Positions 1 through 9,005 of a stretch of DNA of 64,000 nt are shown piece after piece. Numbering within the stretch: the stretch's first letter is position 1; each line of letters starts with the position of its first letter. Below the pieces are notes generated by a model that did not search any database, was not told the DNA's origin, and was given only the letters and a program-made list of their open reading frames with translations. Both the position numbers and the translations under genes were made by a program. Source of the stretch: Pseudoxanthomonas jiangsuensis (lineage in GTDB: Bacteria > Pseudomonadota > Gammaproteobacteria > Xanthomonadales > Xanthomonadaceae); the NCBI RefSeq assembly GCF_010093185.1, contig NZ_PDWL01000004.1, positions 1 to 64,000 on the forward strand, in the 5' to 3' direction.

Positions 1-32
1 GACCTGGGTGGGGGCTTGGGACTGGGGCGCGT

Positions 33-1241
33 TCACCAGGTGAACTCCTCTTCGCTGACGGGCTGCGGCGCGGTCGGCGCCATTGGGACGGAAATGGTGG
101 GTGAGGGGGACAGGTTAGCGGTTGGGCGGCGCTTTGCCACGGGTGGGCTCTTGCGCGCTGCAGCATCGCCGGAGCCGGCGGCGGCCGGGTCGGCCGCGCT
201 GGCCGCCCCGTCCGTGCGCCGGCGCGGTTTGCGCGGCGGCCGCGGCCGCACCTCCGAGAGCAGGGTGGCCAGGGTGGCGGCGTCGATGTTCCCGCCGGAG
301 ACCACCGCGCACTTGCGCTTGCCGGCCACCCGGCGGCCGGCGGCCAGGGCCAGGGCGCCGGCGCCCTCGGCGATCAGGTTCTCCTCCAGCGCCAGCCGCA
401 CCAGGGTCTCGCGCAGCTCGGCCTCGCGCACGATGACCACGTCGTCGAGCAGGCGCGCGCACAGGCGGCGGGTGATGAAGCCCGGCACCTTGACCCGCAC
501 GCCGTCGGCCAGCGAGCTGGCCGGGGCGATCTCGCGGACGTCGCCCTTGATCGCGCGCGCCATGGAGTCCACGCCCTCGACCTGGGCGCCGACCACGCGC
601 ACGCGCTGGCCGCCGAAGCCCTGGCTGCCGGACAGGGTCGACAGCGCCAGGGCCACGCCCGAGGCCAGGCCCCCGCCGCCGATCGGGACGATCACCACGT
701 CCGGCGCGTACGGGGCGATCTCCATGCCGATGGTGCCCTGGCCGGCGATCACGTCCGGGTCGTCGAACGCGGAGAGGAAGCGGTAGTCGTTCTGCTCGGC
801 CAGCTGGCGGGCGAAGGCGTAGGCCTCGTCGTAGCTGTCGCCGTGCTGGCGCACGGTGGCGCCCCAGTGGGCGACCCCGGCGATCTTGGTCTCCGGCGCG
901 CCGTGCGGCATCACCGTGATCGCCTGCACGCCCAGGCGGTAGGCGGCCCAGGCCACGCCCTGGGCGTGGTTGCCGGCCGAGGCGCAGATCACCGGGCGGC
1001 GGTCGCCGCGCTCCTGCGCGGCCAGCATCGCGTTGAGCGCGCCGCGGACCTTGTAGGAACCGGTGCGCTGCAAATTCTCCAGCTTCAGCATCACCCCGAA
1101 GCGCTCGGCGAAATGCATCGGCGTCACCGGCAGGTAGCGGCGCAGCCGCGACTGCGCGGCCAGCACGTCGGCGACCTCGACCGCGCGCCCGACGTCGCCG
1201 ACGTCCGGCTCCTGGGCGCTGGCGCGGCCCGAATCAGGCAT
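33..1241 (-). CDS. ilvA: Threonine dehydratase (threonine ammonia-lyase), biosynthetic
   Basis: PLP enzyme that deaminates threonine to 2-oxobutanoate, the committed step toward isoleucine. The 402-residue protein has the dehydratase PLP site GSYKVRG with Lys64 and the phosphate-binding glycine loop GGGG at 188-191. The catalytic domain ends near residue 331. No C-terminal ACT regulatory domain follows; instead there is a ~70-residue tail rich in Arg, Pro, Ala and Lys, so classical isoleucine feedback through an ACT domain is not visible. The start chosen is the ATG at 1241; an in-frame ATG at 1310 would add a poorly conserved Arg-rich leader. Last gene seen of the ilvC-ilvG-ilvM-ilvA operon; what follows lies outside the window. 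Confidence 0.93.
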   Translation of the reverse strand: MPDSGRASAQEPDVGDVGRAVEVADVLAAQSRLRRYLPVTPMHFAERFGVMLKLENLQRTGSYKVRGALNAMLAAQERGDRRPVICASAGNHAQGVAWAAYRLGVQAITVMPHGAPETKIAGVAHWGATVRQHGDSYDEAYAFARQLAEQNDYRFLSAFDDPDVIAGQGTIGMEIAPYAPDVVIVPIGGGGLASGVALALSTLSGSQGFGGQRVRVVGAQVEGVDSMARAIKGDVREIAPASSLADGVRVKVPGFITRRLCARLLDDVVIVREAELRETLVRLALEENLIAEGAGALALAAGRRVAGKRKCAVVSGGNIDAATLATLLSEVRPRPPRKPRRRTDGAASAADPAAAGSGDAAARKSPPVAKRRPTANLSPSPTISVPMAPTAPQPVSEEEFTW

Positions 1242-1340
1242 CGCGGCGGGCCTGCGGGCGATGGCGAAGAAGGCACCTCCGCACCGTCGCCTGCGCCGAG
1301 GCGGCGGCAACGGTGGCAGCGGCGGCGGTGCGCGGGTCCA

Positions 1341-1598
1341 TCACGCCGCCTCCAGCGGAGTGTCGTCCAAGGGCACGATCTCGACCGACTCGCAGTCGTA
1401 GACCTTCTGCAGCTGGCGCTTGAGGGTCTCGGCCGGGCGGCCGCCATCGACCACCAGCTGCAGCTTCCAGCGGCCGTCGCCGTCGCCGGCGCCGCCGCTG
1501 ATCGCGCGCGGCGCGAAGCCGCGGCGCTCGGTCATGCCGATCACGCGCACCAGTGCGCCCTCCACGGGCTTCAGCACCAGGTCAAGCCGGTAGCGCAT
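1341..1598 (-). CDS. ilvM: Acetolactate synthase small subunit, ACT domain (IlvM-like)
   Basis: An 85-residue protein made of a single ACT-type domain, as in the regulatory subunit of acetohydroxyacid synthase II. It is expected to bind and activate the large subunit encoded just upstream. The start overlaps the 3' end of ilvG by 17 bases, which implies translational coupling and equal dosage. The TGA stop overlaps an ATG (ATGA at 1341) that opens a 35-codon frame different from that of ilvA. The assignment rests on size, position and the N-terminal beta strand followed by a [12 protein letters not shown] loop. Confidence 0.88.
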   Translation of the reverse strand: MRYRLDLVLKPVEGALVRVIGMTERRGFAPRAISGGAGDGDGRWKLQLVVDGGRPAETLKRQLQKVYDCESVEIVPLDDTPLEAA

Positions 1599-3312
1599 GC
1601 GCGGACTCCGCCTTCGGTTCGTTGGGATTGGACTCGAGCATGTGGCTGTTGGCCGTGTTCGGCGGCACCAAAGGCCAGACGTTGGCGCGGGCGTCGATCT
1701 TCACGTGCAGCAGGGCCGGGCCGGGCGAGGCCAGCAGCTCGACCAGGGCGTCCTCGACCTGCGCGCGCTGCTCGATCCGGGTCGCGGGGATGCCGCAGAC
1801 CTGGGCCAAGGCGGCGAAGTCCGGGTTGTCGGACAGGTCGATCTCGCTGTAGCGCTTGTCGAAGAACAGCTCCTGCCACTGCCGGACCATGCCCAGCGCG
1901 CTGTTGTCCAGCAGGATCATCTTCACTGGCAGCTTGCAGCGGGCGATGGTCACCAGCTCCTGCACGTTCATCATGAAGCCGCCGTCGCCGTTGACCAGCA
2001 CCACCGGCCGGTCCGGGCAGGCGAACTGGGCGCCCATCGCCGCCGGCAGGCCGAAGCCCATGGTGCCCAGGGCGCCGGAGGTCAGGTGGTTGCGCGGATG
2101 GCTGAAGCGGCAGTGCTGGGCCACCCACATCTGGTGCTGGCCGACGTCGGCGGTGATCACCGCGTCGGGCGACAGCTCGCTCAGGCGCTTGAGCAGGGCC
2201 GGGGCGTAGATGTCCTGGCCGGGAGCGTCGTAGCGGGCGGCGTGCTTCTCGCGGTTCTTGGCGCAGCGCTGGCGCCAGCCGTCGCAGTCGCTGCGCGCAG
2301 CCGCCAGCGCGCGCAGGCCGGCGCCCAGGTCGCCCGGCAGGGCGATGTCGGCACCGCGCAGCTTGGAGATCTCGTAGGCGTCGGCGTCCAGGTGGATCAC
2401 CCGGGCGAACGGCGCGAACTCGGCCAGCTTGCCGGTGGCGCGGTCGTCGAAGCGGGCGCCGACCACGATCAGCAGGTCGGACTCCTGCACCGCGATGTTC
2501 GCCGCGCGGGTGCCGTGCATGCCCAGCATGCCCAGGAACTGCGGGTGGTGGCCGGGCAGGGCGCCCAGGCCGCGCAGGGTCAGCACGGTCGGGATCGCGG
2601 TGGCCTCGACGAAGCGGCGAAAATCCTCCACCGCCTCGCCGATGCCGATCCCGCCGCCGCCGTAGACCACCGGCTTCTCGGCCGCGGCAATGGCGGCGAT
2701 GGCCTCGGCCAGGGCCGCGTCGGCCGGAGCCGGGGTGGGCTCGACCTCGGCCGGCGCGTGCGCCGGCAGGTGCGCGGCCGGGCCGACCTGCACGTCCTTG
2801 GGCAGGTCGATCAGGACCGGCCCGGGTCGGCCCTCGCGGGCCAGGCGGAAGGCCTCGGCCAGCACGTTCGGCAGTTCGTCCACGCTGCGCACCAGGAAGC
2901 TGTGCTTGACGATCGGCATGGTCATGCCGAACACGTCCAGTTCCTGGAACGCGTCGGTCCCCAACAGCGCGGTGGCGACCTGGCCGGTGATGCAGACCAT
3001 CGGCACCGAGTCCAGCAGGGCGTCGGCGATGCCGGTCACCAGGTTGGACGCGCCCGGCCCGGAGGTGGCCACGCAGACGCCGACCTTGCCGCTGGCGCGG
3101 GCGTAGCCGTTGGCGGCCAGGGCCGCGCCCTGTTCGTGGCGGACCAGGATGTGGCGCAGGTTCGAGTCCACCAGGGCGTCGTAGAACGGCATGATCGCGC
3201 CGCCCGGGTAGCCGAAGATGGTGTCCACACCCTCGGCCTCCAGCGCGTGCGCGACCCAGGCCGCGCCATTGCGCAGCCCGGCCGGCGTCGCTGTCGGGGA
3301 TTTGGCGTTCAT
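1582..3312 (-). CDS. ilvG: Acetolactate synthase large subunit (AHAS II type)
   Basis: ThDP-dependent enzyme that condenses pyruvate with pyruvate or 2-oxobutanoate, giving acetolactate or acetohydroxybutyrate for Val/Leu and Ile. The protein has 576 residues. The catalytic Glu60 lies in VRHEQGAA, and the ThDP/Mg motif starts with GDGG at 442 and closes with Asn470. PYR, central and PP domains are all present. The ATG overlaps the stop of ilvC (ATGA), and the 3' end overlaps ilvM, so the three genes are translationally coupled. The final ~20 residues are polar and variable. Confidence 0.95.
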   Translation of the reverse strand: MNAKSPTATPAGLRNGAAWVAHALEAEGVDTIFGYPGGAIMPFYDALVDSNLRHILVRHEQGAALAANGYARASGKVGVCVATSGPGASNLVTGIADALLDSVPMVCITGQVATALLGTDAFQELDVFGMTMPIVKHSFLVRSVDELPNVLAEAFRLAREGRPGPVLIDLPKDVQVGPAAHLPAHAPAEVEPTPAPADAALAEAIAAIAAAEKPVVYGGGGIGIGEAVEDFRRFVEATAIPTVLTLRGLGALPGHHPQFLGMLGMHGTRAANIAVQESDLLIVVGARFDDRATGKLAEFAPFARVIHLDADAYEISKLRGADIALPGDLGAGLRALAAARSDCDGWRQRCAKNREKHAARYDAPGQDIYAPALLKRLSELSPDAVITADVGQHQMWVAQHCRFSHPRNHLTSGALGTMGFGLPAAMGAQFACPDRPVVLVNGDGGFMMNVQELVTIARCKLPVKMILLDNSALGMVRQWQELFFDKRYSEIDLSDNPDFAALAQVCGIPATRIEQRAQVEDALVELLASPGPALLHVKIDARANVWPLVPPNTANSHMLESNPNEPKAESAHALPA

Positions 3313-4325
3313 GCGGCGGCGGTCTTGTCGTCGGTGTCGGGCTGGGACGCGTTGGCCTGCAGCCACACCATCTTGGCGCGCAGCTGCTTGCCGACCTGCT
3401 CGATCGGGTGGTCCTTGTCGGCCTGCTGGAACTTCTTGTAGTTCGGCAGGCCGGCGTCGTACTCGGCCTGCCAGTTGCGGGTGAATGTGCCGTTCTGGAT
3501 GTCGGTCAGCACGTCCTTCATCCGCGCCTTGACCGAGGCGTCGATGACCCGCGGGCCGCTGACGAAGTCGCCGTACTGGGCGGTCTCGGAGATGAACTCC
3601 AGCATGCGGGTGATGCCGCCTTCGTAGAACAGGTCGACGATCAGCTTCAGCTCGTGCAGGACCTCGTAGTAGGCGATCTCCGGCTGGTAGCCGGCCTCGA
3701 CCAGGGTCTCGAAGCCGGCCTGGACCAGCGAGGAGGCGCCGCCGCACAGCACGGCCTGCTCGCCGAACAGGTCGGTCTCGGTCTCTTCCTTGAAGGTGGT
3801 CTTGATGATGTTGGCGCGGGCGCCGCCCAGGCCGCCGGCGTACTCCAGGGCCAGCTGCTCGGCCTTGCCGGACTTGTCCTGGTAGACGGCGTAGATGCAG
3901 GGCACGCCGCGGCCGATCTCGTACTCGCGGCGGACCAGGGCGCCCGGGCCCTTGGGCGCGACCAGGACCACGTCCAGATCCTCGCGCGGCTTGATCATGT
4001 CGAAGTGCACGTTCAGGCCGTGGGCGAACAGCAGGCAGGCGCCGGGCTTCATGTTCGGGCCGACGGCCTCCTCGTAGACCTTCTTCTGGACCATGTCCGG
4101 GGTCAGGATCGCGACCAGGTCGGCGTCCTTGACCGCCTCGGCCGGGGCCTTGACCACGAAGCCGTCGGCCTGGGCCTTGGCCTCGGTCGGACCGCCCGGA
4201 CGCAGGCCGATGGTCACGTCGAAGCCGGAGTCGCGCAGGTTCAGCGCGTGCGCGCGGCCCTGGCTGCCGTAGCCGACGATCGCGACGCTCTTGATAAGCG
4301 CGGGGAGGGAGGTGCTGCTGGTCAT
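3309..4325 (-). CDS. ilvC: Ketol-acid reductoisomerase, class I
   Basis: Converts acetolactate and acetohydroxybutyrate to the dihydroxy acids using NADPH and Mg2+. The 338-residue length is typical of class I enzymes. The Rossmann fingerprint GYGSQG is at 18-23, His102 lies in the AHG motif, and the metal ligands are Asp185 and Glu189 (DLFGEQ) and Glu221 and Glu225 (YEVLHE). The start lacks the DADLSLIQ-type lead-in found in many homologues. First structural gene of the operon, placed about 110 bases downstream of the attenuator hairpin. Confidence 0.96.
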   Translation of the reverse strand: MTSSTSLPALIKSVAIVGYGSQGRAHALNLRDSGFDVTIGLRPGGPTEAKAQADGFVVKAPAEAVKDADLVAILTPDMVQKKVYEEAVGPNMKPGACLLFAHGLNVHFDMIKPREDLDVVLVAPKGPGALVRREYEIGRGVPCIYAVYQDKSGKAEQLALEYAGGLGGARANIIKTTFKEETETDLFGEQAVLCGGASSLVQAGFETLVEAGYQPEIAYYEVLHELKLIVDLFYEGGITRMLEFISETAQYGDFVSGPRVIDASVKARMKDVLTDIQNGTFTRNWQAEYDAGLPNYKKFQQADKDHPIEQVGKQLRAKMVWLQANASQPDTDDKTAAA

Positions 4326-4435
4326 GAGGGCGGTCCTGTGCGGTTGCGTTGGAGTGGGTGGTGCGATGGAAGGGGGTGGAATGTGCCGTAAACCGATCGT
4401 TTCTGCTGTTAGCGTCTGCGGCGATCGCGGCCAAC

Positions 4436-4467
4436 AAAAAACCCCGCGCCTTTCGGTGCGGGGTTTT
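4436..4467 (-). terminator. Intrinsic terminator of the ilv attenuator
   Basis: A 9-bp stem (4442-4450 with 4455-4463, one G-U pair) with a 4-base loop. On the minus strand it is followed by six T residues (the A run at 4436-4441). It lies 24 bases after the leader-peptide stop and before ilvC, the arrangement of a transcription attenuator. The other flank has a T4 run on the plus strand. Confidence 0.85.
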
Positions 4468-4490
4468 GCGAATCTGGCGTTTGTTTCTGC

Positions 4491-4607
4491 TTACGCGCCG
4501 GTTCGTCCCGCACCTGTTGGCGAGGTAATAAGGACGACGACAAGGACCGGCGCCACGCCATGCGGCGCGTCGGCGGAGGTCATCGGGGGCGTGTGGCGAT
4601 GCAACAT
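4491..4607 (-). CDS. Leader peptide of the ilv operon attenuator
   Basis: A 38-codon frame beginning ATG-TTG-CAT and ending TAA, with the run VLVVVLIT at residues 21-28. Seven of these eight codons are for Val, Leu or Ile and one is for Thr: the branched-chain products plus the IlvA substrate. The frame is followed by the strong terminator at 4436-4467 and then ilvC. By analogy with ilv leaders of enteric bacteria, ribosome stalling at these codons when charged tRNAs are scarce would favour an antiterminator. No strong ribosome binding site precedes the first ATG; a second in-frame ATG is at 4583. Composition and placement make it hard to explain by chance. Confidence 0.8.
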   Translation of the reverse strand: MLHRHTPPMTSADAPHGVAPVLVVVLITSPTGAGRTGA

Positions 4608-4638
4608 GGCCCGTAGGGAAGCACGCCCGTTAACGGCT

Positions 4639-4681
4639 TGTCAAGCACGGCCCGCGCGCGCTCTACTGTTGCACCTGCAAC
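4639..4681. promoter_or_regulatory. Divergent ilv control region: -35-like TTGACA and inverted repeat
   Basis: On the minus strand a perfect TTGACA (4644 down to 4639) precedes the leader peptide; no good -10 is seen at 17 bases, so the promoter is only suggested. Nearby, at 4668-4681, lies a perfect inverted repeat, GTTGCA-CC-TGCAAC, between the leader peptide and ilvD. It could be an operator shared by the two divergent units. The regulator is not known. Confidence 0.4.
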
Positions 4682-4785
4682 GGTGAAAACGCAGCACAAT
4701 CCGTGCCTTCCCGCGGCCCGCGCGCAACATGGGCCGTCGTCCCCCGCATCTGCCCACGCCAGCCTCGCGCCAGCGGCCTCCGACC

Positions 4786-6624
4786 ATGCCCGAATACCGC
4801 TCCAAGACCTCCACCCACGGCCGCAACATGGCCGGCGCCCGCGCCCTGTGGCGCGCCACCGGCATGAAGGACGACGACTTCCACAAGCCGATCGTCGCCA
4901 TCGCCAATTCCTTCACCCAGTTCGTGCCCGGCCACGTGCACCTCAAGGACCTCGGCCAGCTGGTGGCGCGCGAGATCGAGCGCGTCGGCGGCGTGGCCAA
5001 GGAGTTCAACACGATCGCGGTGGACGACGGCATCGCCATGGGCCACGACGGCATGCTGTATTCGCTGCCCAGCCGCGAGCTGATCGCCGACGCGGTCGAG
5101 TACATGGCCAACGCCCACTGCGCCGACGCGCTGGTGTGCATCTCCAACTGCGACAAGATCACCCCGGGGATGCTGATGGCCGCCCTGCGGCTGAACATCC
5201 CGACCGTGTTCGTCTCCGGCGGGCCGATGGAGGCGGGCAAGACCCGTCTTGCGGACCACAAGCTGGACCTGATCGACGCCATGGTGATGGCCGCCGACCC
5301 CAGCGCCAGCGACGAGCAGGTCGCCGCGGTGGAGCGCAGCGCCTGCCCGACCTGCGGTTCGTGCAGCGGCATGTTCACCGCCAACTCGATGAACTGCCTG
5401 ACCGAGGCCCTGGGCCTGTCCCTGCCGGGCAACGGCACGGTGCTGGCCACCCATGCCGACCGCGAGGCACTGTTCAAGAAGGCCGGGGTGACCGCGGTGG
5501 AGCTGTGCCACCGCTGGTACGGGGCCGAGGACGCCAGCGCGCTGCCGCGCGGCATCGCCACCTTCGCCGCGTTCGAGAACGCGATGACCCTGGACATCGC
5601 GATGGGCGGCTCGACCAACACCATCCTGCACCTGCTCGCCGCCGCGCAGGAGGCCGAAGTGCCGTTCGGCATGCGCGACATCGACCGCCTGTCCAAGCGC
5701 GTACCGCAGCTGTGCAAGGTCGCGCCCAACACACAGAAGTACCACATCGAGGACGTGCACCGCGCCGGCGGGATCATGGCGATCCTGTCCGAGCTCGCGC
5801 GCGGCGGCCTGCTCGACACCTCGGTGTCCACGGTGCACGAGAAGACCCTGGGCGACGCCTTGGCCAAGTGGGATGTCACCGCCACCGCCGACGAGGCGGT
5901 GCACACCTTCTTCAAGGCCGGCCCGGCGGGAATCCCGACCCAGGTCGCCTTCAGCCAGGCCACCCGCTGGCCGAGCCTGGACGTCGACCGCGCCGAGGGC
6001 TGCATCCGCGACATGGACCACGCCTTCTCCCGGGAGGGCGGCCTGGCCGTGCTCCACGGCAACATCGCCCTGGACGGCTGCGTGGTGAAGACCGCCGGCG
6101 TGGACGAGTCGATCCACGTGTTCGAGGGCAACGCCCGGGTCTACGAGAGCCAGGATGCGGCGGTGAAGGGCATCCTCGGCGACGAGGTGGTGGCCGGCGA
6201 CGTGGTGGTGATCCGCTACGAAGGCCCCAAGGGCGGCCCGGGCATGCAGGAGATGCTGTACCCGACCAGCTACCTGAAGTCCAAGGGCCTGGGCAAGCAG
6301 TGCGCCCTGCTGACCGACGGCCGCTTCTCCGGCGGCACCTCGGGCCTGTCGATCGGCCATGCCTCGCCCGAGGCCGCGGCCGGTGGCGCGATCGGCCTGG
6401 TCCGCGACGGCGACCGCATCCGGATCGACATCCCGGCCCGGACCATCGACCTGCTGGTCCCCGAGGCCGAGCTGGCCGCGCGCCGCGCCGAACAGGACGC
6501 CAGGGGCTGGAAGCCGGCGCAGCCGCGCCCGCGCAAGGTCAGCACCGCGCTCAAGGCCTACGCCCTGCTGGCGACCAGCGCCGACAAGGGCGCGGTCCGC
6601 GACCGGGCCTTGCTGGACGGCTGA
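4786..6624 (+). CDS. ilvD: Dihydroxy-acid dehydratase
   Basis: Fe-S enzyme that dehydrates the dihydroxy acids to 2-oxoisovalerate and 2-oxo-3-methylvalerate, the third common step of Val/Ile synthesis. 612 residues, close to the 616 of the E. coli enzyme. The start at 4786 gives [19 protein letters not shown], matching the family N terminus; upstream in-frame ATGs would add nonconserved sequence. Cluster cysteines are in ISNCDK (Cys122) and the CPTCGSCSG block near residues 187-193. It is transcribed away from ilvCGMA and lies outside the attenuated transcript. Confidence 0.96.
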   Translation: MPEYRSKTSTHGRNMAGARALWRATGMKDDDFHKPIVAIANSFTQFVPGHVHLKDLGQLVAREIERVGGVAKEFNTIAVDDGIAMGHDGMLYSLPSRELIADAVEYMANAHCADALVCISNCDKITPGMLMAALRLNIPTVFVSGGPMEAGKTRLADHKLDLIDAMVMAADPSASDEQVAAVERSACPTCGSCSGMFTANSMNCLTEALGLSLPGNGTVLATHADREALFKKAGVTAVELCHRWYGAEDASALPRGIATFAAFENAMTLDIAMGGSTNTILHLLAAAQEAEVPFGMRDIDRLSKRVPQLCKVAPNTQKYHIEDVHRAGGIMAILSELARGGLLDTSVSTVHEKTLGDALAKWDVTATADEAVHTFFKAGPAGIPTQVAFSQATRWPSLDVDRAEGCIRDMDHAFSREGGLAVLHGNIALDGCVVKTAGVDESIHVFEGNARVYESQDAAVKGILGDEVVAGDVVVIRYEGPKGGPGMQEMLYPTSYLKSKGLGKQCALLTDGRFSGGTSGLSIGHASPEAAAGGAIGLVRDGDRIRIDIPARTIDLLVPEAELAARRAEQDARGWKPAQPRPRKVSTALKAYALLATSADKGAVRDRALLDG

Positions 6625-6730
6625 TCCCACCTGGTGAAAACCGCGTGATGGGTTTCCGATGCTTTTCCCGGTATCCCCTATGGGGGATGCGGATGGCGCT
6701 TCCCCCGGTCCGTCACTCCAGGGGGAAGCC

Positions 6731-7582
6731 ATGCAGCGTTCGATTCTTGCCCACGCCACCGCCGCGCCGGTGCCGCCCATCCGCCTGCTCGGGGCGCGCC
6801 GGCTGGGGGCCGGCACCCGCGAGGCCACGCTCCAGTACCGCAAGGGCTGGGCGCTGCTGGCCTACCTGGCGGTGGAGCGGCAAAGGCATCCGCGCGCGCG
6901 GCTGGCCGCCATGTTCTGGCCGGAGCTGGGCGAGACCGCGGCGCTGACCAACCTGCGCCAGGTGCTGTCCGACCTCAACCGCGCGATGGGGATCGCCGTG
7001 GGCGAGGGCGTGCTCCTGATCGACCGCGAATCGGTGCGGCTGTGCCCGGTCGCCTCGACCGGGCTGTTCGACGTCGACCTGCTCGACGCGGGCGCCGGCG
7101 CGAACGCAGGGGGCGGACCGGGGGATGCCCAAGGCTGGCTGGCCGATGCCGGCGAGCTGCTGGAAGGCCTGTCGCTGGACGCATGCGCCGCGTTCTCCGA
7201 CTGGCTGGCCTGCACCCGCGAATGGGCCGCCCGGCGGGTGGCCGCGGGCATGGCCCAGCTGCGCGACGCCGCCACGGCCCGCGGCGAACGCCGCCTGGCC
7301 CTGGTCCTGGCCCGGCGCCTGGTCGCCCAGGACCCGTGGAACGAATTGCACCAGCGCGCGCTGATGCGCCTGCACGCGCAGGCCGGCGAGCCGGGCATGG
7401 CCCTGGCCGCCTACCAACAGCTGGTCCACCGCCTGAAGGCGGACCTGGGCGAGGCGCCCTCGCGCGAGACCGCCGAGCTGGCCGAGAGCATCCGCACCGC
7501 CGGCAGGCGCCAGGCGGTGGCGTCCTGGCGCGGCGGGATGGAGCGGATGGCGGCGCGGCCGGTGCTGGCGCTGGGGATGTAG
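6731..7582 (+). CDS. BTAD (SARP-like) transcriptional regulator
   Basis: 283 residues. The N-terminal half resembles a winged-helix OmpR-like DNA-binding domain, with the stretch RKGWALLAYLAV followed by an FWPE loop and a NLRQVLSDLN recognition-like helix. The C-terminal half matches the bacterial transcriptional activation domain, a helical TPR-like repeat ending in AYQQLVHRLKADLGEAPS. No sensor, receiver or ATPase domain is attached. The start at 6731 is preceded by GGGGGAAG at good spacing. It lies about 100 bases after ilvD and converges on the pilus operon. Its targets cannot be told from sequence. Confidence 0.75.
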   Translation: MQRSILAHATAAPVPPIRLLGARRLGAGTREATLQYRKGWALLAYLAVERQRHPRARLAAMFWPELGETAALTNLRQVLSDLNRAMGIAVGEGVLLIDRESVRLCPVASTGLFDVDLLDAGAGANAGGGPGDAQGWLADAGELLEGLSLDACAAFSDWLACTREWAARRVAAGMAQLRDAATARGERRLALVLARRLVAQDPWNELHQRALMRLHAQAGEPGMALAAYQQLVHRLKADLGEAPSRETAELAESIRTAGRRQAVASWRGGMERMAARPVLALGM

Positions 7583-7643
7583 GACCGGTCACCCGGTCCG
7601 GCTCCGGTCCCGGACGGGGTCGCCCCCGGTCGAGCGCTGCCAC

Positions 7644-9005
7644 TCATGGAGTGGCGGTCGCCGCGCCGGGGTCGAAGCGGACCGCGCTGTCGCGTACGGC
7701 CGCGTCGGGGAACAGGCCGAGCATGTCCGCGCGACGGGCCTCGGTGGTGACGGCTTCTTCCAGCACTCCGGCCAGGCTCGGATAGTTGTCGGTGGTGGAG
7801 AACTCCTGCAGCAGGTCCCTGGAGCGGTTCTTGTAGGTGGTGGCATAGGCCTTCATGACCCCGGCGGCGACCATGCCGCCGACCGCCGAGCCGATGCCGA
7901 CCGTGGCCACCGCCACGCGCCAGTTCCAGGCGCCGTAGGTCTCGAAGGTCTCGCCGATGGTGTCGAGCACGCCGGCGGTGGCGCTGGTGATCTGCGCGGC
8001 GGCGGCGACCAGGCCCGCATCGGCGCTGAGGTCGTTGGCCACGGCCAGGTCGTACATGATCGCCAGCTGCTCCTGGTAGTCGTGCATGGCCGGAGTGGCC
8101 AGGCGCGCGGCCACCGCCACGTTGGCATGGGCGTAGATGGCTGCGCCGTAGCTCTCGCCGCAGCGCAGCCGGGTCCAGAGCTGGTCCAGGCCGACGGCGC
8201 GGACCTTGTCGTGGTAGTCCCCGGCCGAGGGGCGGCGCGGCGAATGGAACGCCAGCGAGCCGCCGACGTGCTGCGGGGAGGGCGCCAGGCGATCGGTCAT
8301 GGCCAGGGCATAGGCGACGTTGCCCGCCATCGCCGTCGGCGCATCCTCCTGCAGCGTGTGCAGGAAGCCGCTGCTGGCCGGCAGCAGCGAGGCGTCGCGG
8401 ATCGCCTCGCAGAAGTCCAGGCCGTTGTCGCGCAGCTGCGGCAGGTCGTCGCAGGTGGGCGCATCGGCGGACAGGCGGTCGCAGTTGTCGTAGGACTGCA
8501 CCCGGGCCGCGGCCCGGATGTCCTTGGAGTTGGCGATCACCTGCAGGGTCTGGGCGCGGTCGACGATGTGGGCCAGATCCGCATCCACGGCCTTGCTGGA
8601 GGTCTTGTCGTCCCACTCCGGCACGGTGAGGGTGCCGGTCCGCCGCAGCACGCCGTAGCGGATCGCGGTGGCGCGCCGGTCGGGCAGGCCGAGGGTGACG
8701 TAGGGCAGGCTGCCCACCGCCAGCGTACCGGCGCAGTCCTCGCGGCCGTCGGCATCGGCGTCGGGGCAGGGCAGGCGCGACTGGATCGCGGCGAAGCCCA
8801 TCACTGCATCGTCGGCGCGCTGCAGCAGGTCGCGCTGCACGACCTGTTCCCGCTCGCTGGACTGGAGCTGGATCCAGCGCACCAGCAGGACCCCGATGAT
8901 GCCCAGGATCACCAGGGCCACGGTGAGCTCGAGCAGGGAGAATCCGCCCTGGCGCCGGGCGTGGGGCCCGGCGTCTTGCTGGCGCGTGTCGCCTGGCATC
9001 GTCAT
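7644..9005 (-). CDS. Prepilin-like protein, LPCP family (last gene of pilus operon)
   Basis: 453 residues with a type III (class IV pilin) signal: RRQGG|FSLLE, with cleavage expected after Gly21 and Glu at mature position 5, then a hydrophobic helix to about residue 45. It shares with the next two genes the blocks SRLPCPD (Cys80), a second Cys (91) before GSLPY, NGLDFC and VAYALA. A second hydrophobic, Gly/Ala-rich segment (VGIGSAVGGMVAAGVM) lies in the last third, which is unusual for a pilin. Start ATG overlaps the previous stop by four bases. Probably a minor pilin or pseudopilin of the MSHA-like machine. Confidence 0.75.
   Translation of the reverse strand: MTMPGDTRQQDAGPHARRQGGFSLLELTVALVILGIIGVLLVRWIQLQSSEREQVVQRDLLQRADDAVMGFAAIQSRLPCPDADADGREDCAGTLAVGSLPYVTLGLPDRRATAIRYGVLRRTGTLTVPEWDDKTSSKAVDADLAHIVDRAQTLQVIANSKDIRAAARVQSYDNCDRLSADAPTCDDLPQLRDNGLDFCEAIRDASLLPASSGFLHTLQEDAPTAMAGNVAYALAMTDRLAPSPQHVGGSLAFHSPRRPSAGDYHDKVRAVGLDQLWTRLRCGESYGAAIYAHANVAVAARLATPAMHDYQEQLAIMYDLAVANDLSADAGLVAAAAQITSATAGVLDTIGETFETYGAWNWRVAVATVGIGSAVGGMVAAGVMKAYATTYKNRSRDLLQEFSTTDNYPSLAGVLEEAVTTEARRADMLGLFPDAAVRDSAVRFDPGAATATP

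Noticed and set aside
1582..4437. 951-codon minus-strand frame spanning ilvG and ilvC as a possible fusion
   Set aside because: The first ~375 codons are out of frame with ilvC and have no homology-like content; ilvC and ilvG are separate genes with an ATGA overlap.
7583..7643. Terminator between the BTAD gene and the pilus operon end
   Set aside because: GC-rich with partial repeats of CGGTCCGG, but no clean hairpin with a T run on either strand.
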